From Sediminibacillus massiliensis (GTDB lineage: Bacteria; Bacillota; Bacilli; Bacillales; Amphibacillaceae), in contig NZ_LT732535.1 in NCBI RefSeq assembly GCF_900156915.1, positions 2,739,211 through 2,803,210 of the forward strand: a stretch of 64,000 bases of DNA, written 5' to 3'. Shown piece by piece: positions 51,262 through 59,330 of the stretch (positions within the stretch are counted from its first letter, which is position 1; the number at the start of each line of letters is the position of its first letter). The notes beneath the pieces are model-generated. The model was not told where the DNA came from, did not search any database, and was given only the letters and a program-made list of their open reading frames with translations. Both the position numbers and the translations under genes were made by a program.

Positions 51262-52215
51262 ATGGCAAAAGCGCAAGCAGAAGTATTAACTGCTACAGCT
51301 GATTTAACTCATGAAGAATGGTTGGCTCAACGTACAAAGGGCATTGGAGGCTCCGATGCATCTATCATTCTTGGATTGAACAAATACAAAACACCATTTG
51401 AATTGTGGTTGGAGAAAACAGGTCAAACCGATTTAGAAGATACGGCAGGTGAAGCTGCATACTTCGGAAACATTCTGGAAGATATGGTCGCGAAAGAATT
51501 CGAGATTAGGTCCGGTAAAAAGGTGCGTAAAAGGAACGCTATTCTGAAGCACCCAGAGCATCCTTACATTCTTGCAAACATCGATCGGAAAGTGGTTGGT
51601 GAACAGGCTGTTTTGGAATGTAAGACTGCAAGCATGTTCCTGGCAAAGGATTGGGAAAGCGAAGAGATTCCCGAAGCTTACTTGGTTCAGGTGCAGCACT
51701 ATTTAGGAGTTACCGGCTATGAAAAAGCTTATATCGCTGTATTGATCGGCGGTCAAAGGTTTGTCTGGAAAGAGATTGAACGAGATAAAGAATTGATTGA
51801 AATGATATTCGAAGCAGAAGTTCATTTTTGGGAGCACCACGTTAAGCAAGGTATTCCTCCAGCGTTGGATGGATCCAGTGCAGCTGAGAAGTTTTTAAAA
51901 GAAAGATATGAAAAATCAAACCCAGATTTAACCGTCGATTTAGCTCATGCCTACAAATCGAAAATCGAGCAGTACCATGAATTGAAAGATTCTATTAAGA
52001 AACTAGAAACTCAAAAGAAACAACTCGAAAATGAAATGAAAAATGAACTAAAAGAAGCGGAGACAGGCTTCATTCACAACTACCAAGTGAATTGGAAACC
52101 GATAGTCAGCAACCGTGTAGACACAAAGTATCTCAAGAAAGAATTCCCTGAGATTTATAAGAAGGTCACGAAGCCAAGTAAATATCGAAAATTCGAAGTG
52201 AAGGAGATTAGTTAA
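51262..52215 (+). CDS. yqaJ: YqaJ-type viral recombinase (exonuclease)
   Basis: 317 residues. RTKGIGGSDASIILGLNKYKTPFELWLEKTG, then PYILANIDRKVV and VLECKTAS (acidic/Lys active site of the PD-(D/E)XK fold), VQVQHYLGVTGYEKAYIAVLIGG. Degrades one strand to prime RecT annealing. AGGAGGT before ATG 51262. Directly followed by recT. Confidence 0.93.
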   Translation: MAKAQAEVLTATADLTHEEWLAQRTKGIGGSDASIILGLNKYKTPFELWLEKTGQTDLEDTAGEAAYFGNILEDMVAKEFEIRSGKKVRKRNAILKHPEHPYILANIDRKVVGEQAVLECKTASMFLAKDWESEEIPEAYLVQVQHYLGVTGYEKAYIAVLIGGQRFVWKEIERDKELIEMIFEAEVHFWEHHVKQGIPPALDGSSAAEKFLKERYEKSNPDLTVDLAHAYKSKIEQYHELKDSIKKLETQKKQLENEMKNELKEAETGFIHNYQVNWKPIVSNRVDTKYLKKEFPEIYKKVTKPSKYRKFEVKEIS

Positions 52216-52216
52216 T

Positions 52217-53053
52217 ATGGCCACTAATTCTAGCTTGAAAAACCAGATATCTAACCGAAAGAACAATGCCCCATCCAATGGACAAGGGACAACCATGAAA
52301 GGGCTGCTTAACTCCCCGGCAGTAATGAAACGTTTCGAGGAAGTCTTAGGCAAACGTGCCAATCAGTTCACAGCTTCCATTTTAAGCCTATATAACAGCG
52401 AAAAGATGCTTCAGAAGGCTGAACCTATGAGCGTTATTTCTTCAGCTATGATAGCAGCAACATTGGATTTGCCAGTCGATAAGAACCTTGGATATGCCTG
52501 GATTGTTCCTTACAGCGGGAAAGCCCAGTTTCAGCTTGGTTATAAAGGCTATATTCAGCTGGCTTTACGGACAGGCCAGTACCGAAACATCAACGTCATT
52601 GAGGTATATGAAGGCGAATTATTGAAATGGAATCGTCTTACTGAAGAAATTGAACTGGATTTCGATGAAAAGCAATCAGATAAGGTGATTGGTTATACAG
52701 GATATTTCGAATTGATCAACGGATTCCGAAAAACCGTTTATTGGTCCAAGGCTGATGTAGAGAAGCACAAAAAGAAGTTCAGTAAATCAGATTTCGGGTG
52801 GAAGAACGACTGGGATGCAATGGCTAAGAAAACGGTGATCCGAAACATGTTGAACAAATGGGGGATTCTCTCCATCGATATGCAGAAGGCTTTTGCTGAT
52901 GATGATAAAGCACCAATTGATATCGATAACGAAAATGAGGAAGTCGATGAAGACATTATCGATGGGGAATTCAGCGAAGTGGACGAGCCTGGCGAAGAGG
53001 AATTAAAACAAGCTGAGGATTTGTTCAACAGTGCCGAGTCAGAAGGTAATTAA
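52217..53053 (+). CDS. recT: RecT family single-strand annealing protein
   Basis: 278 residues. MKRFEEVLGKRANQFTASILSLYNS, AATLDLPVDKNLGYAWIVPY, FQLGYKGYIQLALRTGQYRNINVIEVYEGE, and KKTVIRNMLNKWGI match RecT. Acidic C-terminus. Anneals homologous strands, pairing with YqaJ. One base separates it from yqaJ. Confidence 0.95.
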   Translation: MATNSSLKNQISNRKNNAPSNGQGTTMKGLLNSPAVMKRFEEVLGKRANQFTASILSLYNSEKMLQKAEPMSVISSAMIAATLDLPVDKNLGYAWIVPYSGKAQFQLGYKGYIQLALRTGQYRNINVIEVYEGELLKWNRLTEEIELDFDEKQSDKVIGYTGYFELINGFRKTVYWSKADVEKHKKKFSKSDFGWKNDWDAMAKKTVIRNMLNKWGILSIDMQKAFADDDKAPIDIDNENEEVDEDIIDGEFSEVDEPGEEELKQAEDLFNSAESEGN

Positions 53054-53228
53054 AACCACCATTCCCCACTGTTATATCTGGATGTCCAGGGGTAACAAAA
53101 AGCTATTTATCGGGTATGTGAGGGGATATGTTAAGTCCTCTCATCCCGGTTATCAGCTGAAGGATATAAAGGGCATGACGGCGATTTGTGAACGAACAGA
53201 GGTAAAAGGAGACGAAAGCAATGGCTAA
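53031..53228 (+). CDS. Hypothetical phage protein
   Basis: 65 residues from GTG 53031, overlapping the recT end by 23 nt and the next gene by 8. Its ribosome site is poor, so an internal start is possible (IWMSRGNKKLFIGYVRGYVKSSHPGYQLKDI). Not recognised. Confidence 0.5.
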   Translation: MPSQKVIKTTIPHCYIWMSRGNKKLFIGYVRGYVKSSHPGYQLKDIKGMTAICERTEVKGDESNG

Positions 53229-54177
53229 ATACCGACAAATACACATTGAGTTCTGGCAGGACGGTTTTGTCTTAGATCTAACACCCGAAGAAAAATACTT
53301 CTATCTTTACCTTATGACGAACAGCAAGACTACTCAATGCGGAATCTATGAGTTGCCTAAACGGATTATTGAAACAGAAACGGGCTACAACCGGGAGACA
53401 GTAGAAAAACTCCTTCAAAGGTTTAAGGATTACGGAAAGATTCTTTATCACGAGCCAACGAGAGAAATTATGATCATTAATTGGATTAAATTTAACTGGA
53501 TTAAGTCACCTAAAGTTCTCTCTCTAATTAATAAAGAGTTAAAAGAAATAAAAAACAATGACTTTCTAAGCATGTTTTATACCAAATGCATAGAGTGTGG
53601 ATACCCTATCGATACCCTATCGGTACTGCATCAATACCGTATCGACTCAAAAAAGCAAGAATCCCTTAACCATGCGGGTTCGATACCGTATCAATACCCT
53701 ATCCATAGTCCATCCATAGACTCGGGGGAAGAAAGAGAAAGAGAAGAAGAAAGAGAAAGAGAAGAAGAAAGAGAAAGAGAAGAAGAAAGAGAACAAGAAC
53801 AAGAAGAAAGAGACGTTTCTGAAGTTATTCAGTTCTGGGACCATAATGGATTCGGTTTTAATAACATGCAGGCTAAAAAACAGTTGTTGTCGTGGTTGGA
53901 TGATACCAATTTTAACAATCCGAAAGAAATGATTCTTAAAGCCATGGATATTGCTTGTTCGAATAACAAGAGAAGGCTCAACTACATTGAAGGGATTCTT
54001 AAAAACTGGATCAATGAATCATTGCTGACTCTGGAAGAAGTTGAACAAACGAATAGGGGTGAAGGAGATGCAACACATAGGAAAGGAAATCGAACAGGTA
54101 ATGGAAAGAGCAAAAGCTATGCAGATGCACTTCGAGAAGCAGAACAAGCAGAACACGCCCTCGGAAGAAAGTTATAA
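53221..54177 (+). CDS. DnaD-like replisome organizer
   Basis: 318 residues. N-terminal winged-helix phage replisome organiser: EFWQDGFVLDLTPEEKYFYLYLMTNSKTTQCGIYELP. A linker from about 125 to 200 is coded by iterons and then by a Glu/Arg low-complexity tract (EEREREEERE). A DnaD-type C-terminal domain follows: VIQFWDHNGFGFNN, MDIACSNNKRRLNYIEGILKNW. Recruits the DnaC-like loader to the phage origin. Equivalent to YqaL. Confidence 0.9.
   Translation: MAKYRQIHIEFWQDGFVLDLTPEEKYFYLYLMTNSKTTQCGIYELPKRIIETETGYNRETVEKLLQRFKDYGKILYHEPTREIMIINWIKFNWIKSPKVLSLINKELKEIKNNDFLSMFYTKCIECGYPIDTLSVLHQYRIDSKKQESLNHAGSIPYQYPIHSPSIDSGEEREREEEREREEEREREEEREQEQEERDVSEVIQFWDHNGFGFNNMQAKKQLLSWLDDTNFNNPKEMILKAMDIACSNNKRRLNYIEGILKNWINESLLTLEEVEQTNRGEGDATHRKGNRTGNGKSKSYADALREAEQAEHALGRKL
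53601..53714. repeat. Iterons inside the DnaD-like gene, candidate phage replication origin
   Basis: Unit ATACC(C/G)TATC occurs at 53601, 53612, 53634, 53683 and 53694, with degenerate copies at 53623 and 53705. Within each group the spacing is exactly 11 bp, one helical turn. Phage initiators of this type often carry their origin inside the gene. Confidence 0.72.
53735..53812 (+). repeat. 18-bp tandem repeat coding a Glu/Arg tract
   Basis: About four imperfect copies of GAAAGAGAAAGAGAAGAA, purine only on this strand, coding a repetitive EERERE linker in the DnaD-like protein. Likely to vary in copy number. Confidence 0.8.
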
Positions 54178-55021
54178 GTGCAATGACTGCAAGGATACCG
54201 GTTCGTTGCTTGAAAAAGTATATGACGACTATTTAGAACGTGAAAAGGATGTCTATAGGCCGTGCCATTGCCAGGAAACATTGAATCTTCAAAATCGCTT
54301 TAAAAACGCCCTGATACCAAGTGAATTTGAGAATGCAAGATTTGATAATTATGAACAAGCCACAGACGTCCAGCAAACATTGTTTAAGGCAACGACAGAT
54401 TACTTAAAGACATTCCAATCAATTGTGGACGGCAAACCAGAACATAACAGCATGGGGTTTATTGCAGTTCTTGGCGAATCACGAATTAGAGGTCTGGATC
54501 CAAGAGAAAGGTATCAAGCCAAGGCGGAACATAACAATTTTGGATTAGGAAAAACCCATCTCCAAATGGCTGCCGCAAAGTATATCATGCGGAAAATCAA
54601 GGTGAGGGATGAGATATCACCTAATCGTAGCGACAAAAAACAGTATTCCCGATTCACAAGAGGTTGCCGGGTGCTATGCGTGTCAGACGTAACGTTTATG
54701 GATGATCTGATTAATGCCAAACGAATGAACGATGAAGGTGTCACATTGGCAGGACTGTTGAACAGCGCTCTCAAGGTGGATGTTCTTGTCTGGGATGATC
54801 TGGGCAAAGCAAAGTGGTCGGAATCGAAAGAGAATTTCTACTACCAAATCATCAATCACCGGTACCTGCATAAGCTCCCGATCTTGTTTAGCTCTAATGA
54901 GGACACCGGAACCTTGAGCGAAAAGATTGGTTATGCAGCTTCCAGTAGATTGCTAGGAATGTGCGGAGAACGATTATACAAAGTGGAGGGCGCTGATTAT
55001 CGGTTGAGGAAAGGCGCCTAA
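54068..55021 (+). CDS. DnaC-like helicase loader, AAA+ ATPase
   Basis: 317 residues from ATG 54068; a TTG at 54041 is an alternative as the ribosome site (GAAGGAG) abuts the ATG. Zinc-like CNDCKDTG and CHCQE at about 40-75. FGLGKTHLQMAA is the end of Walker A, but the expected GxxG before it is displaced by about 18 residues (FIAVLGES then RIRGLDPRERYQAKAEHN). Walker B VDVLVWDDLGKAKW, sensor LFSSNEDTG. Loads the replicative helicase; equivalent to YqaM. Confidence 0.88.
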   Translation: MQHIGKEIEQVMERAKAMQMHFEKQNKQNTPSEESYKCNDCKDTGSLLEKVYDDYLEREKDVYRPCHCQETLNLQNRFKNALIPSEFENARFDNYEQATDVQQTLFKATTDYLKTFQSIVDGKPEHNSMGFIAVLGESRIRGLDPRERYQAKAEHNNFGLGKTHLQMAAAKYIMRKIKVRDEISPNRSDKKQYSRFTRGCRVLCVSDVTFMDDLINAKRMNDEGVTLAGLLNSALKVDVLVWDDLGKAKWSESKENFYYQIINHRYLHKLPILFSSNEDTGTLSEKIGYAASSRLLGMCGERLYKVEGADYRLRKGA

Positions 55022-55032
55022 GGAGGTATTTC

Positions 55033-55569
55033 ATGCAAGAGATCAAGATCCAATTTTGGGATGCGGTCAATCAAAAGATGTGGGAACTAGATGAAGCCGG
55101 TGAAACCTTAAATGGTTGGACCTTTCAATACTTTGCAGCTAGTGACAAAACTTTAAGAGGCATCATTCACCAAATGATTGATGTAGGATTCGGGACGAAC
55201 AATAGCGCCGAAGAAGAAGTGGAACTGGTGGCAAGGCAGTACACAGGCCTGAAAGACATTGAACAATTTGAAGAACCAAAGGAACTGTACACGGGCGATA
55301 TTGTAAGCATGCATCAATTTCTATTTGATGGTGACGAATACGAAGATGAAGTAGTCGGCGTATTAACTTATAACGATGATCAAGCATGCGTTTGCTTAAC
55401 AAAAGTAAATCATCACGACATAAGAAAATATATGGGATATGGAAACCCCGAAGAATTCAAAGACGAGAAAATACCAATCTGTATGTTTTACGGATTGCAT
55501 GAAACCAGTTGGACTTATTTAGGCAACATTTACGAGCATCCCCATTTGATAAAGGAGGCGACGACATAA
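55033..55569 (+). CDS. YopX family phage protein
   Basis: 178 residues. Opening IKIQFWDAVNQKMWE, central RQYTGLKDIEQFEEPKELYTGDIV, ending LGNIYEHPHLI, the YopX pattern. Function unknown. AGGAGGTATTTC before ATG 55033; stop overlaps the next start (TAATG). Confidence 0.88.
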   Translation: MQEIKIQFWDAVNQKMWELDEAGETLNGWTFQYFAASDKTLRGIIHQMIDVGFGTNNSAEEEVELVARQYTGLKDIEQFEEPKELYTGDIVSMHQFLFDGDEYEDEVVGVLTYNDDQACVCLTKVNHHDIRKYMGYGNPEEFKDEKIPICMFYGLHETSWTYLGNIYEHPHLIKEATT

Positions 55570-55733
55570 TGTGCCAAACATGCAACGGAACAGGCGCAAT
55601 TCATTCTTACAACGGATTTGGATATGAAATCACCCCTTGCCCGAAGTGCCCGCCTTTATCCGATAAATATTTCAAAGATCGGTATGCTGCAATATTAGCA
55701 AAACTGGATGAATCAGAGAGGGAGACAGCATGA
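55569..55733 (+). CDS. Small zinc-finger phage protein
   Basis: 54 residues. CQTCNGTGAIH and CPKCPP form a DnaJ-type CxxC pair. AAGGAGGCGACGAC precedes ATG 55569. The next gene overlaps by 4 nt. Confidence 0.72.
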   Translation: MCQTCNGTGAIHSYNGFGYEITPCPKCPPLSDKYFKDRYAAILAKLDESERETA

Positions 55734-56017
55734 GAACAGCAAGGAAATTCAATACATCGAATGAACAAATCATTCCAGTGTTGCCATTGACCGGAGATTA
55801 TGAGTATTGCCTGGAGGAATTGGAATTAGCCTTCCCTAAGGATCAGCTTGAAGAAATCACCAAGCAATGGGAAGAAGGCGCTTCAATTGAGTTTATGGCC
55901 AAGAGGTTCAAACGGCATCCGGATGAAGTGTTTCTTGCTCTGTTTCATCAAGCGAGGAAAGGGATTATTGAACGGCCATTTACTTACAGGCTGAAAGGGG
56001 AGAGTAAAAGTGAATAA
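55730..56017 (+). CDS. Hypothetical phage protein with helix-turn-helix-like region
   Basis: 95 residues. ITKQWEEGASIEFMAKRFKRHPDEVFLALFHQ resembles a resolvase/sigma-4-like HTH. Start overlaps the previous stop (ATGA); the next gene overlaps by 8 nt. Not assigned to a family. Confidence 0.72.
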   Translation: MRTARKFNTSNEQIIPVLPLTGDYEYCLEELELAFPKDQLEEITKQWEEGASIEFMAKRFKRHPDEVFLALFHQARKGIIERPFTYRLKGESKSE

Positions 56018-56552
56018 CGATATTCAATTTTTAAAAGAATTGCAGAAAGAATTAAAAACGCAGGATCGCGACAGCCAAGCTGAACCAAGATTTTGGACAG
56101 TCGGAGATTATAGATGGGTAGGTACATGGGATGATTCAGCAGCAGAAAGATATTCAGTTTATATACCTAATGATGGAGAAGATTGGGAGCTAGAGGAATA
56201 CCTGAAAGACAAAGAAGAACAACTTGAAGAAGAATTTAATGAAGAAGCTCAGGAAGGGTTTGCTAATATAGGATGCGAATTAAGCGCTCTTGATTGGATA
56301 AAGGAATATGTTGATGACGGTGCATATTTAGTCCCAGAAGTAAAAGAACATTATGTAATACCTAATACTATGTTTTTAACGAAAGAGGAAGCAAAACAAC
56401 ATATCCGGTTGAATCATTATCACTATACAAAAGAAGTCCACACATATGCAATGACAGCTTGGAGGGCACCAAAGATGGAACGGCTTATGAAAATTTTAGA
56501 AACATTTGATTGGGATGAGGTTCACTCAGAAAAAGAACTACCTTTGCTTTAA
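56010..56552 (+). CDS. Hypothetical acidic phage protein
   Basis: 180 residues from GTG 56010 with GGGGAGAG upstream. Aromatic-rich centre (RFWTVGDYRWVGTWDDS) and acidic helices (LEEYLKDKEEQLEEEFNEEAQ). Not recognised. Confidence 0.7.
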   Translation: MNNDIQFLKELQKELKTQDRDSQAEPRFWTVGDYRWVGTWDDSAAERYSVYIPNDGEDWELEEYLKDKEEQLEEEFNEEAQEGFANIGCELSALDWIKEYVDDGAYLVPEVKEHYVIPNTMFLTKEEAKQHIRLNHYHYTKEVHTYAMTAWRAPKMERLMKILETFDWDEVHSEKELPLL

Positions 56553-56563
56553 GGAGGAAGCCA

Positions 56564-56833
56564 ATGCAAAACCTAAATCAACTAGCACTACATCAAATAG
56601 TCGCCTTGCACCAAAAACATCCAGAACATCGAGCAAAGCTTGAAAGAGAATGGCTGGGACGTTGCGGTCTTCCCTATCCATATCGGCTTAATGCTCAAAA
56701 CATTCTGATGAACGACGAACTGGACAGGCCGGCTTACAATCCGCCCCAGGAGGTGCAGGAAAGAGCAGCAATCATGAAGCTGCAGCAGGAATTGCGAGAG
56801 CAAGGACAGACGGAAATATTTGATTATATTTAG
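56564..56833 (+). CDS. Hypothetical phage protein
   Basis: 89 residues (MQNLNQLALHQIVALHQKHPEHRAKLEREWLG...). AAGGAGG before ATG 56564. Helical, not recognised. Confidence 0.68.
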   Translation: MQNLNQLALHQIVALHQKHPEHRAKLEREWLGRCGLPYPYRLNAQNILMNDELDRPAYNPPQEVQERAAIMKLQQELREQGQTEIFDYI

Positions 56834-56844
56834 GAGGTAGAAGG

Positions 56845-57276
56845 ATGCGTGAATGGCTTACAACAGGTGAAATGATAGATCGGTTGAAGGTGGGCGAGCG
56901 CGCGGAGTTAGAATCAGCAAAATGCATACCGAGCAACTATGGACCAAGTTATAAACACGTAATCAAGAAAGAAGATGGAGACATTCGGTGGTGCAAAAAT
57001 GATGGGAGTCTACCAAGTCCCTCTCCGTTACAAATATTTGGACATGTACTTACGTGGAAATGGCGCATACTACCAAACTATGTGTCTTTTGAAGAAGCAG
57101 TGAGGGCTTTGAAGGATGGGAAAAGGGTTGCGCTTTGGAATGAACGTACCAATGAATTCTTAACTTCTTTTAACAAAAGCATTTCCATCCAGTTCTTAGA
57201 GGGAACGGGTTTATCATTTGATAAATGGATTAACGGCAAATGGACGATAGAGGAGGCAGACAATGAACTGGGATAA
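56845..57276 (+). CDS. Hypothetical phage protein with two related half-domains
   Basis: 143 residues. The first half (TTGEMIDRLKVGERAELE ... LTWKWRIL) and second half (VSFEEAVRALKDGKRVALWN ... INGKWTIEE) share the pattern helix-xLKxGxR-strand-...-WxW/KW at the end. This fold order resembles DUF2829/Tad2-like proteins, but the similarity is weak. AGGAGGTAGAAGG before the ATG. Confidence 0.68.
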   Translation: MREWLTTGEMIDRLKVGERAELESAKCIPSNYGPSYKHVIKKEDGDIRWCKNDGSLPSPSPLQIFGHVLTWKWRILPNYVSFEEAVRALKDGKRVALWNERTNEFLTSFNKSISIQFLEGTGLSFDKWINGKWTIEEADNELG

Positions 57277-57763
57277 GTTATTCGAGATACAGGGAGGCTT
57301 GGACTTCCACATAACTAAAGAAAAAGGGCTGCAAGGGCAGGATTTATTGCCACAGAAAATCCTTGCTCTACAGGTTGAGCTTGGGGAGCTGGCGCAAGAA
57401 GTTCAGGATGCATGGAAGTTTTGGAAGTTAGGATTCAAACGGAATGGAAAAAAGGTGCTAGAAGAGTACGTGGACTGCCTGCACTTTATCTTAAGTATCG
57501 GATTGGATTTAAAGCTGACTGATATTGATATATTGACAAGAAACAGACTAATATCCAGCAATGTTACAGAGGTTTTATCAGACTTAATTATGGGTGTAAG
57601 CACTTTGAAATATGAAGAAGCTGACAAGAAACATAATTACGGAAGTGTCCTTCATGGATTTAATCATTTAGGAGAGTTATTAGGATTTACGGCTGAACAA
57701 ATCGAAGCTGCATACCTGGAGAAAAACAAAATCAACCATGATCGGCAAGTAAACGGCTATTAG
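57263..57763 (+). CDS. Dimeric all-alpha dUTP diphosphatase
   Basis: 166 residues. ALQVELGELAQEVQDAWKFWK (ExxE metal site) and LEEYVDCLHFILSIGLDL (ExxD site) are the dUTPase_2/MazG-like motifs. Hydrolyses dUTP to limit uracil in phage DNA. Overlaps the previous gene by 14 nt. Confidence 0.88.
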   Translation: MNWDKLFEIQGGLDFHITKEKGLQGQDLLPQKILALQVELGELAQEVQDAWKFWKLGFKRNGKKVLEEYVDCLHFILSIGLDLKLTDIDILTRNRLISSNVTEVLSDLIMGVSTLKYEEADKKHNYGSVLHGFNHLGELLGFTAEQIEAAYLEKNKINHDRQVNGY

Positions 57764-57774
57764 GAGGTCCAAAA

Positions 57775-57900
57775 GTGAACCCAAATTTAGACGAAGAAAG
57801 GACGAAGGCCGCGACAGTTAGCAATTTGATTACGAATGTCTTAATTGGTTTTGGACTATTAGCAACGTTAGGAGGAGTGATTCAATTATGGATTTGGTAG
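57775..57900 (+). CDS. Small membrane phage protein
   Basis: 41 residues from GTG 57775 with TAGGAGG 7 nt upstream. Acidic start MNPNLDEERTK, then one hydrophobic segment (NVLIGFGLLATLGGVIQLWIW). Overlaps the next gene by 13 nt. Confidence 0.6.
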   Translation: MNPNLDEERTKAATVSNLITNVLIGFGLLATLGGVIQLWIW

Positions 57901-58073
57901 AAAAGCAGAAAGCTAGAGCAGTGCAGGAACGGAAAACAAAGCTTATCACGGAGCTTTATCTGATGGATGTAGATAAAACAAGAGATGGCCGGAAACTGGA
58001 GGATGTCAGCCTGTTTACCTTGGAACATGAGTACATTAATGCAAAATGTCGTCTTGGGAGAGAGTTAGCATGA
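57888..58073 (+). CDS. FbpA-like small basic protein
   Basis: 61 residues. KTKLITELYLMDVDKTRDGRKLEDVSLFTLEHEYINAK fits the pattern of the Fur-regulated basic protein FbpA family (LI..L...V.KT.DGR.L...SL..LE.EY), members of which occur in phages. Role here unknown. GTTAGGAGG upstream. Confidence 0.6.
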   Translation: MDLVEKQKARAVQERKTKLITELYLMDVDKTRDGRKLEDVSLFTLEHEYINAKCRLGRELA

Positions 58074-58498
58074 TTCAGTTCACTGTCTTAGGCGAGGCAG
58101 TTGCCCAGGGCAGACCAAGGGCCGGAAAAAACCGAAAAGGAAAAACAGTTGTCTATGATCCGGGCAAGTCAAAGGATTATAAACAGTACGTCCGATTGGT
58201 CGCCCAGCAACACGCTCCCAAAATGCCAATAGAGGGGCCTGTAGTTGTCTTTATTAAAGTGTACAAGCCATTGCTCTCGAATATGTCTAAAAAACGCAGA
58301 GAAGAAGCCGAGGCAGGATTATACAGGCCGATTACCAAGCCGGATGTCGATAACTACGGGAAAGCTGTTGCAGATGCGCTGAATCAAATCATCTGGAAGG
58401 ATGACAGCCAGATCGTTGAAATGAGAGTTTCCAAGTTTTACAGCGAAAAGCCAAGGATCGAGGTAAGGGTGGAAGTCTTAGAGGAAATGGGGGCTTAG
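58070..58498 (+). CDS. rusA: RusA-family Holliday junction resolvase
   Basis: 142 residues from ATG 58070, overlapping the previous stop. FTVLGEAVAQGRPRAGKNRKG, KPDVDNYGKAVADALNQIIWKDDSQIVEM with the catalytic Asp cluster. Resolves phage recombination junctions; equivalent to YqaN in the skin element. Confidence 0.93.
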   Translation: MIQFTVLGEAVAQGRPRAGKNRKGKTVVYDPGKSKDYKQYVRLVAQQHAPKMPIEGPVVVFIKVYKPLLSNMSKKRREEAEAGLYRPITKPDVDNYGKAVADALNQIIWKDDSQIVEMRVSKFYSEKPRIEVRVEVLEEMGA

Positions 58499-58499
58499 G

Positions 58500-58679
58500 A
58501 TGAAATGTCCTGTTTGTGGCGAAAAAGCTAAAGTTCTAGAGGTAAGAAGAAAAATCAAAGTAATTAAAAGATGGCGCAGATATGAATACTCAGAATGTCT
58601 TACCCGATTTAGTACCCAGGAGACCATCATAGAAGAAAGTCTCCCGGATTATGTCCGGAAAAAAGCTAGGAGGCATTAA
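58500..58679 (+). CDS. Small zinc-ribbon phage protein
   Basis: 59 residues. CPVCGEKAKVLEVRRKIKVIKRWRRYEYSEC resembles the NrdR zinc ribbon with only part of the ligands kept (CxxC and one later Cys). Tail to tail with the next, minus-strand gene (4-nt overlap). Confidence 0.65.
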   Translation: MKCPVCGEKAKVLEVRRKIKVIKRWRRYEYSECLTRFSTQETIIEESLPDYVRKKARRH

Positions 58680-59071
58680 TGCATAGCCCAAGGTCGCCCT
58701 GAAGGTGTTACTTCAACGGCCAAGGACCCATACAGATAATCGCTCATCATGTCTTTGGTTAAGTTTCGAAGGTCATCTGCAGCAATCCAAATAACGCCGG
58801 AATCACTTTTGGAGTACCACTTGTATTGCACCATTTCATTCTCTTTGCCTATGTATTTGACGCGCAAGTGATACTTCTTGATAATCTCCAGCTTAATGGA
58901 ATTCAAATCCTGCTGGACGGAATCAATCACGGTGTCTAGTTTGTCCAGGTACACCGGATATGCTGCAGACGAACTGAAATTCTCGAACTGCTTCCGATCG
59001 CGTTTAAAGATTTTGAGGGCATACGGAAGGATGATATAGCTGTAGATCGTTTTCTCAATTTCTGGATTCAT
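58676..59071 (-). CDS. Hypothetical minus-strand phage protein
   Basis: 131 residues (MNPEIEKTIYSYIILPYALKIFKRDRKQFE..., SDSGVIWIAADDLRNLTKDMMSDYLYG). Alone on the minus strand within the early operon, with AAGGCGGTGTACC upstream. Similar proteins of unknown role sit antisense in the same place in other Bacillus prophages as far as I recall. Likely expressed from its own promoter, possibly in the lysogen. Confidence 0.72.
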   Translation of the reverse strand: MNPEIEKTIYSYIILPYALKIFKRDRKQFENFSSSAAYPVYLDKLDTVIDSVQQDLNSIKLEIIKKYHLRVKYIGKENEMVQYKWYSKSDSGVIWIAADDLRNLTKDMMSDYLYGSLAVEVTPSGRPWAMH

Positions 59072-59168
59072 GGGTACACCGCCTTTTTTATATTAGTTTA
59101 TCACGAACATTTGTTCTTATAAATGGTAATTTATAGTTGACTGAAAAGCGAAGTGAGAAGGTGATTAA

Positions 59169-59330
59169 ATGGAGTATAAAATAACTTGCTTAATGTGCGA
59201 AGGATATGGAATAGACCGTGACATACCCGAATCAGAATGCCTTAGTTGTTTAGGTGATGGGTATATCGAAGTTTCCAAGGCAGAGTTTGACGAATACAAC
59301 AAAAGCATTAGAAGGGAGAATGAATTATGA
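59169..59330 (+). CDS. Small zinc-finger phage protein
   Basis: 53 residues. CLMCEGYG and CLSCLGDG pair as a DnaJ-like zinc finger. AGAAGGTG upstream. Overlaps the next start by 4 nt. Confidence 0.68.
   Translation: MEYKITCLMCEGYGIDRDIPESECLSCLGDGYIEVSKAEFDEYNKSIRRENEL

Noticed and set aside
53735-53812. CRISPR-like or satellite array
   Set aside because: The repeat is a coding tandem repeat without spacers. No CRISPR array or cas genes were seen anywhere in the window.
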